Notes under the pieces: model-generated
The model's input: the letters and a program-made list of their open reading frames with translations, nothing else
Database searches by the model: none
What the model was told of the DNA's origin: nothing
Made by a program: the position numbers and the translations under genes
In this document: piece after piece, positions 12,501 to 22,697 of the stretch
How the letters are laid out: each line of letters starts with the position of its first letter
Position numbering within the stretch: the stretch's first letter is position 1
Assembly (NCBI GenBank): GCA_001986395.2
Contig: MQVO02000026.1
Location: 341,855 to 405,854, forward strand
DNA from: Irpex lacteus
Taxonomy: Eukaryota > Basidiomycota > Agaricomycetes > Polyporales > Irpicaceae
Reading direction: 5' to 3'
DNA: 64,000 nucleotides

Positions 12501-14226
12501 TCTCACTGGTGTCATCACCAGTGTCACCTACCTCCCCTCTGAAATCCTTCCCTGCAAAACATGCGCTCAGGCACTCTCGCTCTTCAACGCTCTCAAATCG
12601 ACAGTCTGCCGACCGTGATCGACCGTCCTCACGTTCGTCTGAGCTGGGCAGGAAGTCAGTTGAGAGCGACGTGAATAGTAGGAACAGCAACGCCAGTCCG
12701 CCTACAGTCCCTCCGACAACTCACACCTTACGATCGAAGTTGTCTCTCCCGGCATTGAAGATCAAGAGCTCAGAGCGGTTCGCATCTATTGACGAGAAGA
12801 GCCCGACGTTAAGCGTGACTCCGAGCGAGTCGTTGTCGCTAGCCATCTCGGAGCAGCCGACCGTGCACGTCAAGGACGTAGACTTCGAGATGGTCACAGG
12901 GGCCCCGGCTGTCCAACAGCTCGTCGTGGCAAAAGCAGATGAAGACCCGTCGGGTTCTCCGCTGCCTAGTCCGTCACGGCTGGACGCGGGGAGTTCAGTG
13001 CGGAGCAGCACCAGCAGTCCCGCTGTGTCCATGCTCTCCGGACGTCCTGGTGGTCCTGGTACCACCCAACCGCCCATACCCCTACCCATACCACAACAAG
13101 TCTCCTCTCCCCCGCCTCCCTCAACAGACGCAACCGAGATCGAAGCACACCGCCAACGCGAGTTGCGCTGGATAACAACTATGGCATCCACCTCTCCCTC
13201 CGCCGCACGCAAATCAAAGAAGGTGCGAAAACTACTGTACGAAGGCGTACCCGCCTCCGTTCGGTACCTCGTGTGGGCGCATCTGGCCGACAGCAAAGCC
13301 AAACGCACAGACGGTGTGTACACGAAGCTGATGATGCGCGAGCGGGTAAGCGTGATGGGCGCCATCGAGCGGGACGTACGGCGGGTGTTCAGCACCGAGG
13401 GTCCGTTACTCGACGGGAGCCTCGTGAACGTGCTCCAAGCGTATTTTGTCATGGTGCCCGATACGCAGTACTGTCGCGGCCTTACGGTGATTGCGGGACG
13501 CCTGTTGTTGCAGGCGCCGGAGGAGGACGCGTTTTGGACGTTTGTGTCGATGATGGAGGGGCATTTGAGGGCGTGGTTCTCGGCGGGGTCGAGTCAGGTG
13601 GAGGTGGATGCGGGGTTGTTTGCGAGGGCTGTTGAGGGGGTGGATGCACCGCTTGCGAAGAGGCTGTTTGGGGATTTGGATATTCCTAGTGTTAGCCTCG
13701 TGCGTCCGTGGTGAGTGCTGAAGTTTGTGTCGATAGTACTGGTGGTGGGTTGCTGATTTTGTTTTGGTGCTGTGGTAGGTTCACGGCGCTGTTCCTCGAA
13801 GCGCTCCCCTTCGAACACTCCCAACGCGTCTGGGACATCTTCCTCTTCGAAGGCGTCACCTTCCTCTACCGCGTCGGCCTCGCCATCCTGCACTGCACCA
13901 AGTCCTTCATCCTCCAAACTCCAACCTCGGAACGCGACTCCGTCCTGCACACGCTCCTCCACCCGCCCGCGTCCATGCTGCCGTCGAACCCGGATGCGTT
14001 TCTGGAGATGGCGAGCAGTGTGAAGTTGAAGGACGATGATGTGAGGAAGCAGAGGAGTAAGTTGGAGGCGCAGGCGGGGAAGCGGTTGGCGCAGACGAAG
14101 GTCAGGGGGAGTAATGTTGGTGGTGGTGGTGGATTGGGGGGTCGACCGCTTAGGCCGTCGATCTCGTCGATCTCGCTCCCTAGGAACAACTCGAGGGCGG
14201 ACATGAGGCAGGAGTCTCTTCCTTGA
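9519..14226 (+). CDS. SH3-TBC domain protein (putative Rab GTPase-activating protein)
   Basis: Five exons: 9519-9635, 9686-9739, 9790-12071, 12139-13710 and 13779-14226. They total 4473 nt, or 1490 aa. Residues about 1-80 carry an SH3-like domain split by two small introns (DDEIVVLMQLPKEEDLFLGY, then CEGVVGRFRG). A long Ser/Pro-rich disordered middle (residues 80-1150) follows. The C-terminal TBC domain begins near GVPASVRYLVWAHL (about residue 1185). The arginine finger is present as IERDVRR (about 1227). The usual glutamine finger YCQG reads YCRG (about 1261). TBC proteins normally stimulate GTP hydrolysis by Rab GTPases in membrane traffic; loss of the Gln makes canonical dual-finger catalysis doubtful. 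It could instead be a scaffold or use another mechanism. Confidence 0.88.
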
Positions 14227-15261
14227 GGGTACGTGCGAGGTATTCTCTCTCATTCTCTTATTATATTTTGTCACGGACGTTTGTGGGACTCTTATCATAC
14301 GCCTCCCTGTCGCATATCATAGTTGTCATATGTGTGTTTTCTCTTCTCCTGTCGCATATTTTATATTTCGTTTCTTTTTCTTTGGTACAGGTTTTTATCG
14401 TTCCAGCGTACGACCACTGGCTTGGTGGGCATGGACACCGTTCTATACAAGCATTATATATATTATTCTTCTGTCGCTACATACATACATACCAGAGTCG
14501 TTTTAGATGTTGCATGTTGCATGTTGTTTGCTGCCCCTCTCATCTTACCTTTCGTTCTTCGAGTCTCTACATGTCTTCTTCGTTCACGTTAAAAGTATCA
14601 CACCGGAATTCGCTTGACCAGCAGGTGGTCGTCAGTTGTTTTTGTTATTTGACTTTTACCGTTTGACGTGCGTAGCGTACTAGTCTTACCCGGCATCATG
14701 GGGTTGTAATACATGTTCTGAAATGAGAAATTCTGCGTCTCACAAATCATGATCACCGGGCTGTTTTTGTGGCAGGGGAGTGGCTTTAACGTGGACCATT
14801 GAAATCGGTTTGGAATTTCGCAGGGGAGAGCAGATCCTGCTTCTACCTCTCTCTTTTGGGAAGAGACCGGTCGAAGGCTCGAGGACATTTGATCACCGTG
14901 ACCTTTGTCGAACGAAGTCTGCTCGTCATTAATATTAACTCTGTGAGCTTGACTAGACACGACAGGGTTAAGTATTGTTGGTATCAGTCTGCAGTATATT
15001 GAACAGCACAGATGTCAGCTAATTAAGTTACATACTGTACTACGAGACTGTGCCACAAGACTTACCAGTAGCTTACAAACGATGACCAAAGAACGCGTTG
15101 AAGGGAACACGGTAAACACGATCACGTGCGCGTCCCTCCTCATTTGGGAGACGCCATCCGCGGCCTCTCTCTTTCACAACGACCGCCACTTCCACTTCCT
15201 CGTCCTCGTCCTTCACCAAACTCTTACCAATTTACTTACACCCTTCAAATTCAATGCGACG
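14227..15261. other. Intergenic, 3' flank of SH3-TBC gene and 5' flank of BRCT gene
   Basis: 14227-14650 is T/C-rich with ATATATATTATT and likely includes the 3' UTR. 14650-15261 has no frame with splice support. An open frame reading into the BRCT gene exists from 15082, but the ATG at 15262 begins the first protein-like sequence and is taken as the start. Confidence 0.4.
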
Positions 15262-18200
15262 ATGACAAACGAGAACCTCTTCCCCGAAGTGTTCTACTAC
15301 CTCTCCCAATCTCTCCCCCCCCAACGCCGCTCCCAGCTCTCGCGCGTCCTCGACATAAACGGCGCAGTCCCCGTCTCCCTCACAGACCCCCGTCTCACGC
15401 ACTACATTTCCAATGTTCCTCCAACCTCAGACTCATTGGAGCCCCTCCCCCCGTCCTCCCAGCACATCCACCTCGTCACCCCCCTCTGGGTCGAACGCAC
15501 CCTCATCCTCGCCACCCCGCAAGACCCCCTCTTCTACTCCCCTGACCCCAGCATGCTCTTCTCCGGCGTAACCGCAACCTCCTGCGCCCTCTCCTCCTCC
15601 GACAACGACGTCCTCTCCGCCGGCATCACCTCCCTCGGCGGGCAATGGCGCACCGCACTCACCAAAGACGTCACGCATGTCTTTGCCCTTAGTGGGGGCG
15701 GAGCGAAGTATGAGACTGCGATGCATTTTAGGGAGGGCACGGGGATGAAAGTCGTGCTGCCGCATTGGTTTGATGATGTTGTTAGGCTTGGGGTGAGGGG
15801 GTTGGATACGGGGATGTATGAGTGGCCTGAGCCGGGGTTGTTTAGGGCGTTTGGGGTTGATGGTCTCAAGAACGACGACGGCAAGTCTAGGAAGACAAAA
15901 CCTCTCTCGGAAGAGAAGAAAGCGCTGTACGATACCGCACTAGGGGACCCAGCATCAGGCGACCTACCCCCCGTTTCCCCCAACTCTACTTCCACTGGAC
16001 TATGGAAAGACAAAAAAATAGTCCTCGGCTCGTCCCTTGGGCTTAATCCTAGCCAGCGTAAAGCCCACAAAGCCGACATCGAGCGCGAGGGCGGGCAAGT
16101 GCTCGAATTTGAGTCGGGGGATGAGGAGGAAGAGTTGGAAGTGATTGGAGAGGCGGATGTTTATGTTACGAGGTATCGGAGTGGGCGGGGGTTCGTCAAG
16201 GTACGCGCTGTCTCAATCATATTCATTCTGGTGTTGTGGAATGTGATGTGCTGATGACGGTGCTTGGTTATGAAAGGCGTATAGAATGGGCAAGACGATA
16301 GGCACGCTCCCTTGGTTATGGTACGTACGCGCTACGGGGACGCTGACGAGGCCCGTGGACCAGCTGTTGCATTATCCCATTCCGAAACGACCGATAGAGG
16401 GGTTTGGCCGTCATGTACGTCTTCCTCCCTCCCTTCTACCTCCTCCCTACCGTCTTCCTACCCCCTCCTCTTTTTCTTCCACTCCCCTCCCCTCCTCCTC
16501 TGCTATTCTTCTCGCACGACGCTAACACGACGATGATATCATGCTAACCCAACGCTCTATGATAGATAATAACAGTAACGAACTACACAGGCAAAGACCG
16601 CGAGTACATCAAGAAGCTCATCACGACCATGGGGGCCGAGTTTACGGCGAGCATGAGCGGGAAGAATACGGTTGTCGTTGCTGCTTTGTGCGTCCTTACC
16701 TTGCTTCCTTCCCTACCCCTTCCAATACTAATCCACTAATCGTTATTTACATGTAGCCAATCAGGAACAAAAACAACAAAAGCCACCTCCTGGCACATCC
16801 CCCTCGTGAACCACCTCTGGCTCGAAGACTGTTTCGTACACTGGAGGGACCTCGATCCCGCGTCTTCGGAGCGGTATGTGGTGTTCCCGCCGGCGGTGGA
16901 TTTTGGGTGTGTGATTGCTGAGGAACGCGGACTGGGCTCCCTCAATGGCGGACAAGGAGGGAAGAGCATTGGAGGGAAAGTAGGAGGGTATGAAGAGTGG
17001 GAGTTGGAGAGGATGGAACGCGAGGACGACGACCTCTCCCTCCTCGACCAACAATACGAACTGGAGAAGCCACGGAGGGGGATATTGAAGAACGCGAGTA
17101 TGAGTAGGAGCGCTGAGGAAGTCGCTTCGTCTTCCTTCCACGGCCAGGATCGAGGGATGGATTGGGAGAAGGAAGGAGGAATGGGAGGAGGGGAAGTGAG
17201 TTTGGGAGGGTACCAGGATATTGACGTTCAGTTGGATGGGGATGGGCGGTTGGGAATGGGGCTATCTCAATCCCGGTCACATATTGAGGAAGGAGAGGAA
17301 GATAATGGGATGGACGTTGATAGTAGCCGTGTGGAGGAAAGGGAGGAGCCGGTGACGCCTGTGAAGAGGGGACGGGGACGGCCGAGGAAGAATAGTGTGG
17401 CTAGTGTGGCTAGTGTTGGTAGTAGGAGTAGGGGTGGGACGCCTGCGAGGAGTGGGACGCCTGCGAGGAGGAGTGGGACGCCTGCTAGGAGGAGTTCTAC
17501 TCCCGCTAGGAGGAGCTCAACACCCGCGCGGAAGGTACGTCCAGAACTCCCCTCATCTCACTCAGCCGTTTAATTGCTAACTATCGCTGTACTCTAGGCC
17601 GGCCGTCCACCCTCCTCCAGCAAAGGGAAAGAGAGCGACGCCAACCAGAACGAGAACGACGAATCAGACGGAGACGGAGAAAGGCAGGTGTTGTCTGCGT
17701 CTGCGCCTGTGTCGGCGTCGGCGTCGAAGAAGGGAAGCGTGATTAGGACGTATCGGGCGAGGTCACGGAGTCAGAGTCGGACGCGCGGGGGAAGGGGAAG
17801 TCTCCTGCTCCTGTACCTATTTCTGGTGTGAAGGGGAGAAAGGGGAAGGCGATGGCGATCCAGTCTAGTGACGAAGAAGACGAGGAGGACGAGGAGGAAG
17901 ATAAGGAGGTGGAGAGGAAGGAGAAGAAAACACCCGCAAAGACACCTGCGAAGACGTACGCTCGACGCAAAGCGCCAACTGTACCCACCGACACCGAAGG
18001 CGAAGCCAGCGAGGCCGAGCGGGGACGGAAACGGGGCAGAGGGAGACCGCGGAAGGTTAAGGCTCCTACTCCTACTGCTACTGACGACGAACAGGACGAA
18101 GATGTGGAGGAGGAGAAAGGGAACGAACATGAGACCGTGGAGAAGGGGAAGGGGAAAGAGAAGCAGCGAAGGGAGGGAAGGGAGGTGTCGGTTGTGTTGC

Positions 18201-19903
18201 CTACGCTGAAGCAGGTTAGGAGTGCGTCGCGGTCTAGGTCGAGGGTGAGGGTTAGGGCGAGGGTTGGTGGTGGTGGTGGTGATGAGGAGATGGATGTTGG
18301 TGATGACGAGGACCAGGGGGAGAAGGAGGTGGAGAAGGAGGAGAAGGAGAAGGTCGAGCCCGCGAGCGCACCGAAGAAGCGTGGACGACCGAGGAAGAAG
18401 CCGCTTGCCACTGAGGAGCCTGCGCCTGCTGTCGTTCGGCCTGCTGTGTCTGCATCTGAGCCTGAACCAGAGGTAGAGGAGAAGCCGAAGTCGAAGGCGA
18501 AGGCGAAAGTTGAAGTGATGGCGCCTCCGCCCCCTCATGCGACGATCAAAGCCAAGAAGGAGAAAGAGAAGGAGAAGGCTTCAGAGAAGGAGACGAAGAA
18601 GCCGGGACCGCGCAAGTCTATACCCGCCGCTACCGTCACTCCAGAACCACAGCTGCAAGCGCAAGCTGGACCGTCGAACGAGCACGAGCACGACGAGACA
18701 CCACCGACAGCACGAGCGTCCAGCAAACGAAGCGCGGCTACGAAAGCGACTCGGAGGCTGCATGAAGAGGTCATGCCTGATCTCGTGAACTTCCAGAGGG
18801 AGCTGAAGAGTGGGAGTGTCAAGGCTGCTGTTGATGTTACGCCGCAGCGGGGGTCTGTGGAAGGGGATTTGAATGTGAAGAAGGGAAAGAAGAGGACGTC
18901 AGGCGAGGGTGAGGAAGAGGAGAGAGAGGAGCAGGAGAGGAAGAGGTTGAAGGGGGATGGGGGTGTTGTTAAGAAGGGTAGGAAGTCGGAGGGGTCGCCC
19001 GCTAAGGCCAGGTACGTGCTTTGCATTTACTTAATTGCCTGACTAACTCTGCCCGTCTCTAGCTCGGACCCCACCACCTCAGCCTCCACCCCAATAGTAA
19101 TGACAACCCAAGTAACCCTCTCCGACGACCTTACCAAAGCCTTCACCAAGCTCGGCGGCCGATTCACAACCAAACCCGCCGAGTGCACGCACCTCGTCGC
19201 GCGCAGTATCGTTAGGACTGAGAAGTTTTTGTGTGCGATGGCCGTGGCGGAGTATGTGGTTGGGGTGGGGTGGGTGGAGGGGTGTGTTGAGAGGGGGAGG
19301 ATTTTGCGTACGTCTCTCTCTCCTTCTCTCTCTCCTATTACTACAAGTTTATAAGTAACTAATGCTGATAATGTTTTGGATGGACAGCGGCAGACCCATA
19401 CACCCTAAAAGACCCCACTTCCGAAGCGAAATTCAACTTCAAACTCACCGACGCCCTCCGCCGCCGTCGCTCCAAGGCGAATCAGGGCAAGGGAAAACTC
19501 TTCGACGGGGTGACGTTCTATGTCACGCCGAAAGTACCGGTCGACCCGAAGCTGATGAGGAATGTGATCGTTAGTGGGGGTGGGGTGGTGCGTTGACTTT
19601 TCTTCTCTTCCATCTCTCTCATCTCACCTGCAAACCGGCATACAGTTCTCAACCCAAACACCAACCCTCCGCATCCTCAAACCCTCCACCTCCTCCACCT
19701 CCACCTCTTCCTCTTCCACTTCCTCCCCGAAGCGAGTCGTAGTCTCCTCCCCAGCAGACATAGCCATCTGGCGTCCGCTCGCCGAAGCTGGCGTGCCGAT
19801 CTACAGCCAGGAGGTGGTGCTGACTGGGATGCTGCGGCAGGAGGTTGATTGGGTTGGGGAGGGGGGGAGGGTTGGGGAGAGTTTGGGGATGGGTGGGAGT
19901 TGA
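15262..19903 (+). CDS. Multi-BRCT genome-stability protein, Brc1/Rtt107-like
   Basis: Nine exons: 15262-16200, 16277-16414, 16566-16687, 16757-17534, 17598-17687, 17747-19011, 19063-19307, 19388-19587 and 19646-19903. They sum to 4035 nt, or 1344 aa. BRCT-like repeats fill residues 1-470 (LGGQWRTALTKDVTHVFA with PHWFDD; PVDQLLHYPIP; ITVTNYTGKDREYIKKLI with HLWLEDCF). A basic linker of about 600 residues holds three AT-hook cores (GRGRPRK, GRGRPRK, KRGRPRK) and five tandem TPAR repeats. A C-terminal BRCT pair (GGRFTTKPAECTHLVA; then ADPYTLKDP) resembles the RTT107 BRCT5/6 pair. In yeasts such proteins bind gamma-H2A and scaffold repair at stalled forks. The 59-nt intron at 17688-17746 has a weak GTGTTG donor and no pyrimidine tract, but without it the frame breaks; a sequencing error there is the alternative. 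Confidence 0.85.
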
Positions 19904-20505
19904 GGGAGATTTGAAGTGAGAGTTAATGTGTTGATGAGCCAAGAAGGGATTTAATGGAGCAGCAATACTCGAGGCGGTACCCGAGGTTTTGTTTAGTAAC
20001 AATGGCACGCAACGACTCGAATAGAGTTACAAGAGCAGTTGTAGTATATCTGGATTTCTGTTATTTCACTTCAATTTCTAATTCGCTCGTTCGTTCGCTC
20101 GAGGTCACGGTGTGGCTTGCCCACGTCTACCTGAGGATGCTCTGGCCGAACCAATGACTGCCCGTGACAAGTCGAGTCGAGTCGAGTCGAGTGGTGATTG
20201 AGATACATAGCACTGCACACGATACGGTACCGGTTGTACTTGAGTTGGATTCATGTAGGTACGTATTGAACCACACCACTTTCATCGAACTTTCATCGGA
20301 CTAAACGTCAACTCGGATGTCCGCGGACATCCGACATCCGACCCACTTCACTTCCATTTCTCTCCTTAGCGCTGAATTTTGCTATCACTTGTCACTTGCT
20401 CGTCACCAGCACTGAGAGCACTAACCCTCTCTGTTAGGTACTTACCGGACGACATCGACGCGCGCGCACTGCACTTGCACGCTAATCTGTACGCTCTTCA
20501 GTCCA
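19904..20505. other. Intergenic region with short repeats and a palindrome
   Basis: Holds a (GTCGA)4 microsatellite at about 20171-20192, a TCGTTCGTTCGCTCG stretch near 20085, and the 22-bp palindrome listed separately. It is the promoter-side flank of the aminopeptidase gene. No coding sequence is seen. Confidence 0.5.
20313..20334. promoter_or_regulatory. 22-bp perfect palindrome, candidate dimeric factor site
   Basis: The half-site is TCGGATGTCCG, giving a perfect 22-bp dyad, followed at once by a second partial GACATCCGAC half. It lies about 170-190 bp upstream of the aminopeptidase start. Perfect dyads of this length with CGG-containing ends resemble targets of fungal dimeric zinc-cluster regulators. 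That link is inference; the palindrome itself is seen directly. Confidence 0.45.
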
Positions 20506-22697
20506 GTGCAGTCAACTGCGAGTGCTCTCGTCATGCCTCCCACTTCGCCCGCCCGACTACGGCTACGAAGGGTACGCCTTGGGCTCTCTGTGACGAGCAC
20601 CAACGCCAGCGCCAGCAGTCGAATACGCACAGCGGGACCGAGGTTGGCAAGCACTTCCGCGACTTCAAGTTCATCTGGGACGGAGGGTGAAGTAGAGGCG
20701 AAGACACTAGAGGAGCATGAAGACGACGTGAAACTATACGTCCTACCTCTCGACCCTACCTCCTCCTCCACTACCTCTTCTCCTGCCTCTTCTCCCACAC
20801 AGTCAAACCCGAACCCCTTGCAAAACGCACGAACCCTCCTCGCCACACTCCCCCTAGGACTCACACAAAAGACTCAGAAGGGCGAGAAAGCTGCGAAGGT
20901 CGGGAGTGTGAGGGTTCTCTACGGCAGCTTAGTTGCGAGTAGCGGAGGAAGTGGAGGAAGTGGAGGAGGAGGGAGTGGGGGGAGTGGGAGTAGAGGGAGT
21001 GGGAGTGGGAGTGTGACGGCGATATCGTCGTTGGGGCCTGGGTGGTCTAAACCTCCATCCACACCAGCGAATGAGAACGCGAGTAAGGAGGAGGAGAAGG
21101 GGAATAGAAAGACAGAAGAGCAAGAGAACACGAAGAGAGAGCTAGTACGCACAGCCGTAGGCAGCGCCGTACAAGCTCTCAAAGCCCTCGGGTCGAACGT
21201 CCGCGGGAAACGCGTGAGAGTCGACTTGTCCCACCTCCGTGCAGGCTCAGGAGGGGACGGGTGGTATGCGAAAGAGGCGGCTGTAGGCGCACACTTGGCG
21301 GGGTATAAGTTTAGTTTGAAGACTACTGAGTCCTCGAAGGCGAAGGAGGGGTTTACGTTTGAGGTTGCTGGGAATGAGTTGGAGGGAAAGGAGGGAAAGG
21401 AGGAGGGAGAGGTGGAGAAGGGGTGGAGGGAAGGAGAGGTGTACGCGGAGGCGCAGAACCTCGCTCGGACGTTGATGGAATTGCCGGGGAACATGCTTAC
21501 GCCTATGTTGTTTGCTGAGAGGGTGCAGAGGGTGTTTGGGGGTGTGCAGGGTGTGGAGGTTGTTGTTCGGGATGCTGGTGAGTGGTTTTGCTGTTATTGA
21601 TTATGGAGATTTACTAATGGAGATTTATGCATTTGTTGGGTGGGTAGAGTGGGCGGAGGAGCAGGGCATGAGGAGTTTCTTGTCTGTGACGAGGGGCAGC
21701 GCGCAGCCTCCCAAGTTCATCGAGATGTGCGTTCTCTTTCACTCATCTTTATTTTTATGTGGGTTTGCTGACTGTGAATAGACACTACCGCGGTGCAGAG
21801 GACAAGGAAGCGGCTCCGCTTGTGTTCGTGGGCAAGGGCGTCACCTTCGACTCTGGCGGGATCAGCTTAAAGCCTGGTGCGGGTATGAAGCTGATGCGAG
21901 GCGACATGGGCGGCGCCGCGACAGTCGTCTCCGCCCTACTCGCCATCGCCAAACTCAATCTCCCGTGCGCATCACATCCCTCTCCCATCCAATTAATTTG
22001 ACGTTAATTAAACTGAACTCTATATGCAGAATCAACGTGAGCGTGGTGACGCCGCTGACAGAGAACATGCCAGGGCCCGCAGCGACCAAACCCGGTGACA
22101 TCATCCACGCCATGAACGGGCTCTCCATCGAAGTCGACAACACAGACGCAGAAGGCAGACTCGTACTCGCCGACGCGCTCTACTACGCCACGTCCCGCTT
22201 CCACCCACACACAATCATCGACGTCGCCACTCTCACAGGCGCAATGGACATTGCCCTCGGCTCCGTATACTCCGGCGTCTTCACGAACTCTGATACACTG
22301 TGGGAGGAACTGGATAGAGCAGGAAGGAGGGAGGGCGACTGGGTGTGGAGGATGCCGTTGAGCGAGGGGTATAGCTGGCAGATTGGGGGCTCGAATGCGG
22401 ATTTGTGTAATGTTGGGGGGAGGTCGGCGGGTGCTTGTACGGCTGCGCTGTTTTTGAAGGCGTTTGTGCCTGGGTTGGAGGGTGAGGAGCCGAAAGAGGG
22501 AGAAGAGGAAGGGAAGGTTAGATGGGCGCATGTGGATATGGCGGGGACTATGGAGGCTACTAGGAAGGGGGCGTACCAGGAGGCGGGTATGACGGGGAGA
22601 CCGACTAGGTGAGTGCCGGAGGTCTTTTTATTATCGGTGTTGCTGACCTTTGAACAGGGCTTTAATTGCACTTGCACAGGCATATGCGCAGTCATAG
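20506..22697 (+). CDS. Leucyl aminopeptidase, peptidase family M17
   Basis: Two-metal exopeptidase removing N-terminal residues from peptides. Five exons: 20506-21577, 21648-21726, 21782-21964, 22030-22608 and 22658-22697. They total 1953 nt, or 650 aa. The M17 signature NTDAEGRL (about residue 481), the metal/catalytic KGVTFDSGG (about 400) and MRGDMGGAA are intact, followed by DVATLTGA. The N-terminal 120 residues are Arg/Ser-rich without acids at first, compatible with a mitochondrial targeting sequence, especially from the second Met ([13 protein letters not shown]). A Gly/Ser linker (about residues 145-168) and two Glu/Lys-rich inserts make it longer than the usual roughly 500 aa. All four introns are 52-70 nt. 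Activity is expected since all motifs are present. Confidence 0.93.

Noticed and set aside
12721..13452. 243-codon antisense frame opposite the SH3-TBC gene
   Set aside because: Shadow of the coding strand; the sense frame has the TBC domain and consistent introns.
15082..15261. N-terminal extension of the BRCT gene from the Met at 15082
   Set aside because: The extra 60 residues look like untranslated pyrimidine-rich leader; the Met at 15262 begins protein-like sequence.
17743..18538. Long antisense frames opposite the BRCT linker, rich in Ser/Phe or Arg/Leu
   Set aside because: Mirror of Glu/Lys/Arg-rich coding sequence on the plus strand; no protein-like features.
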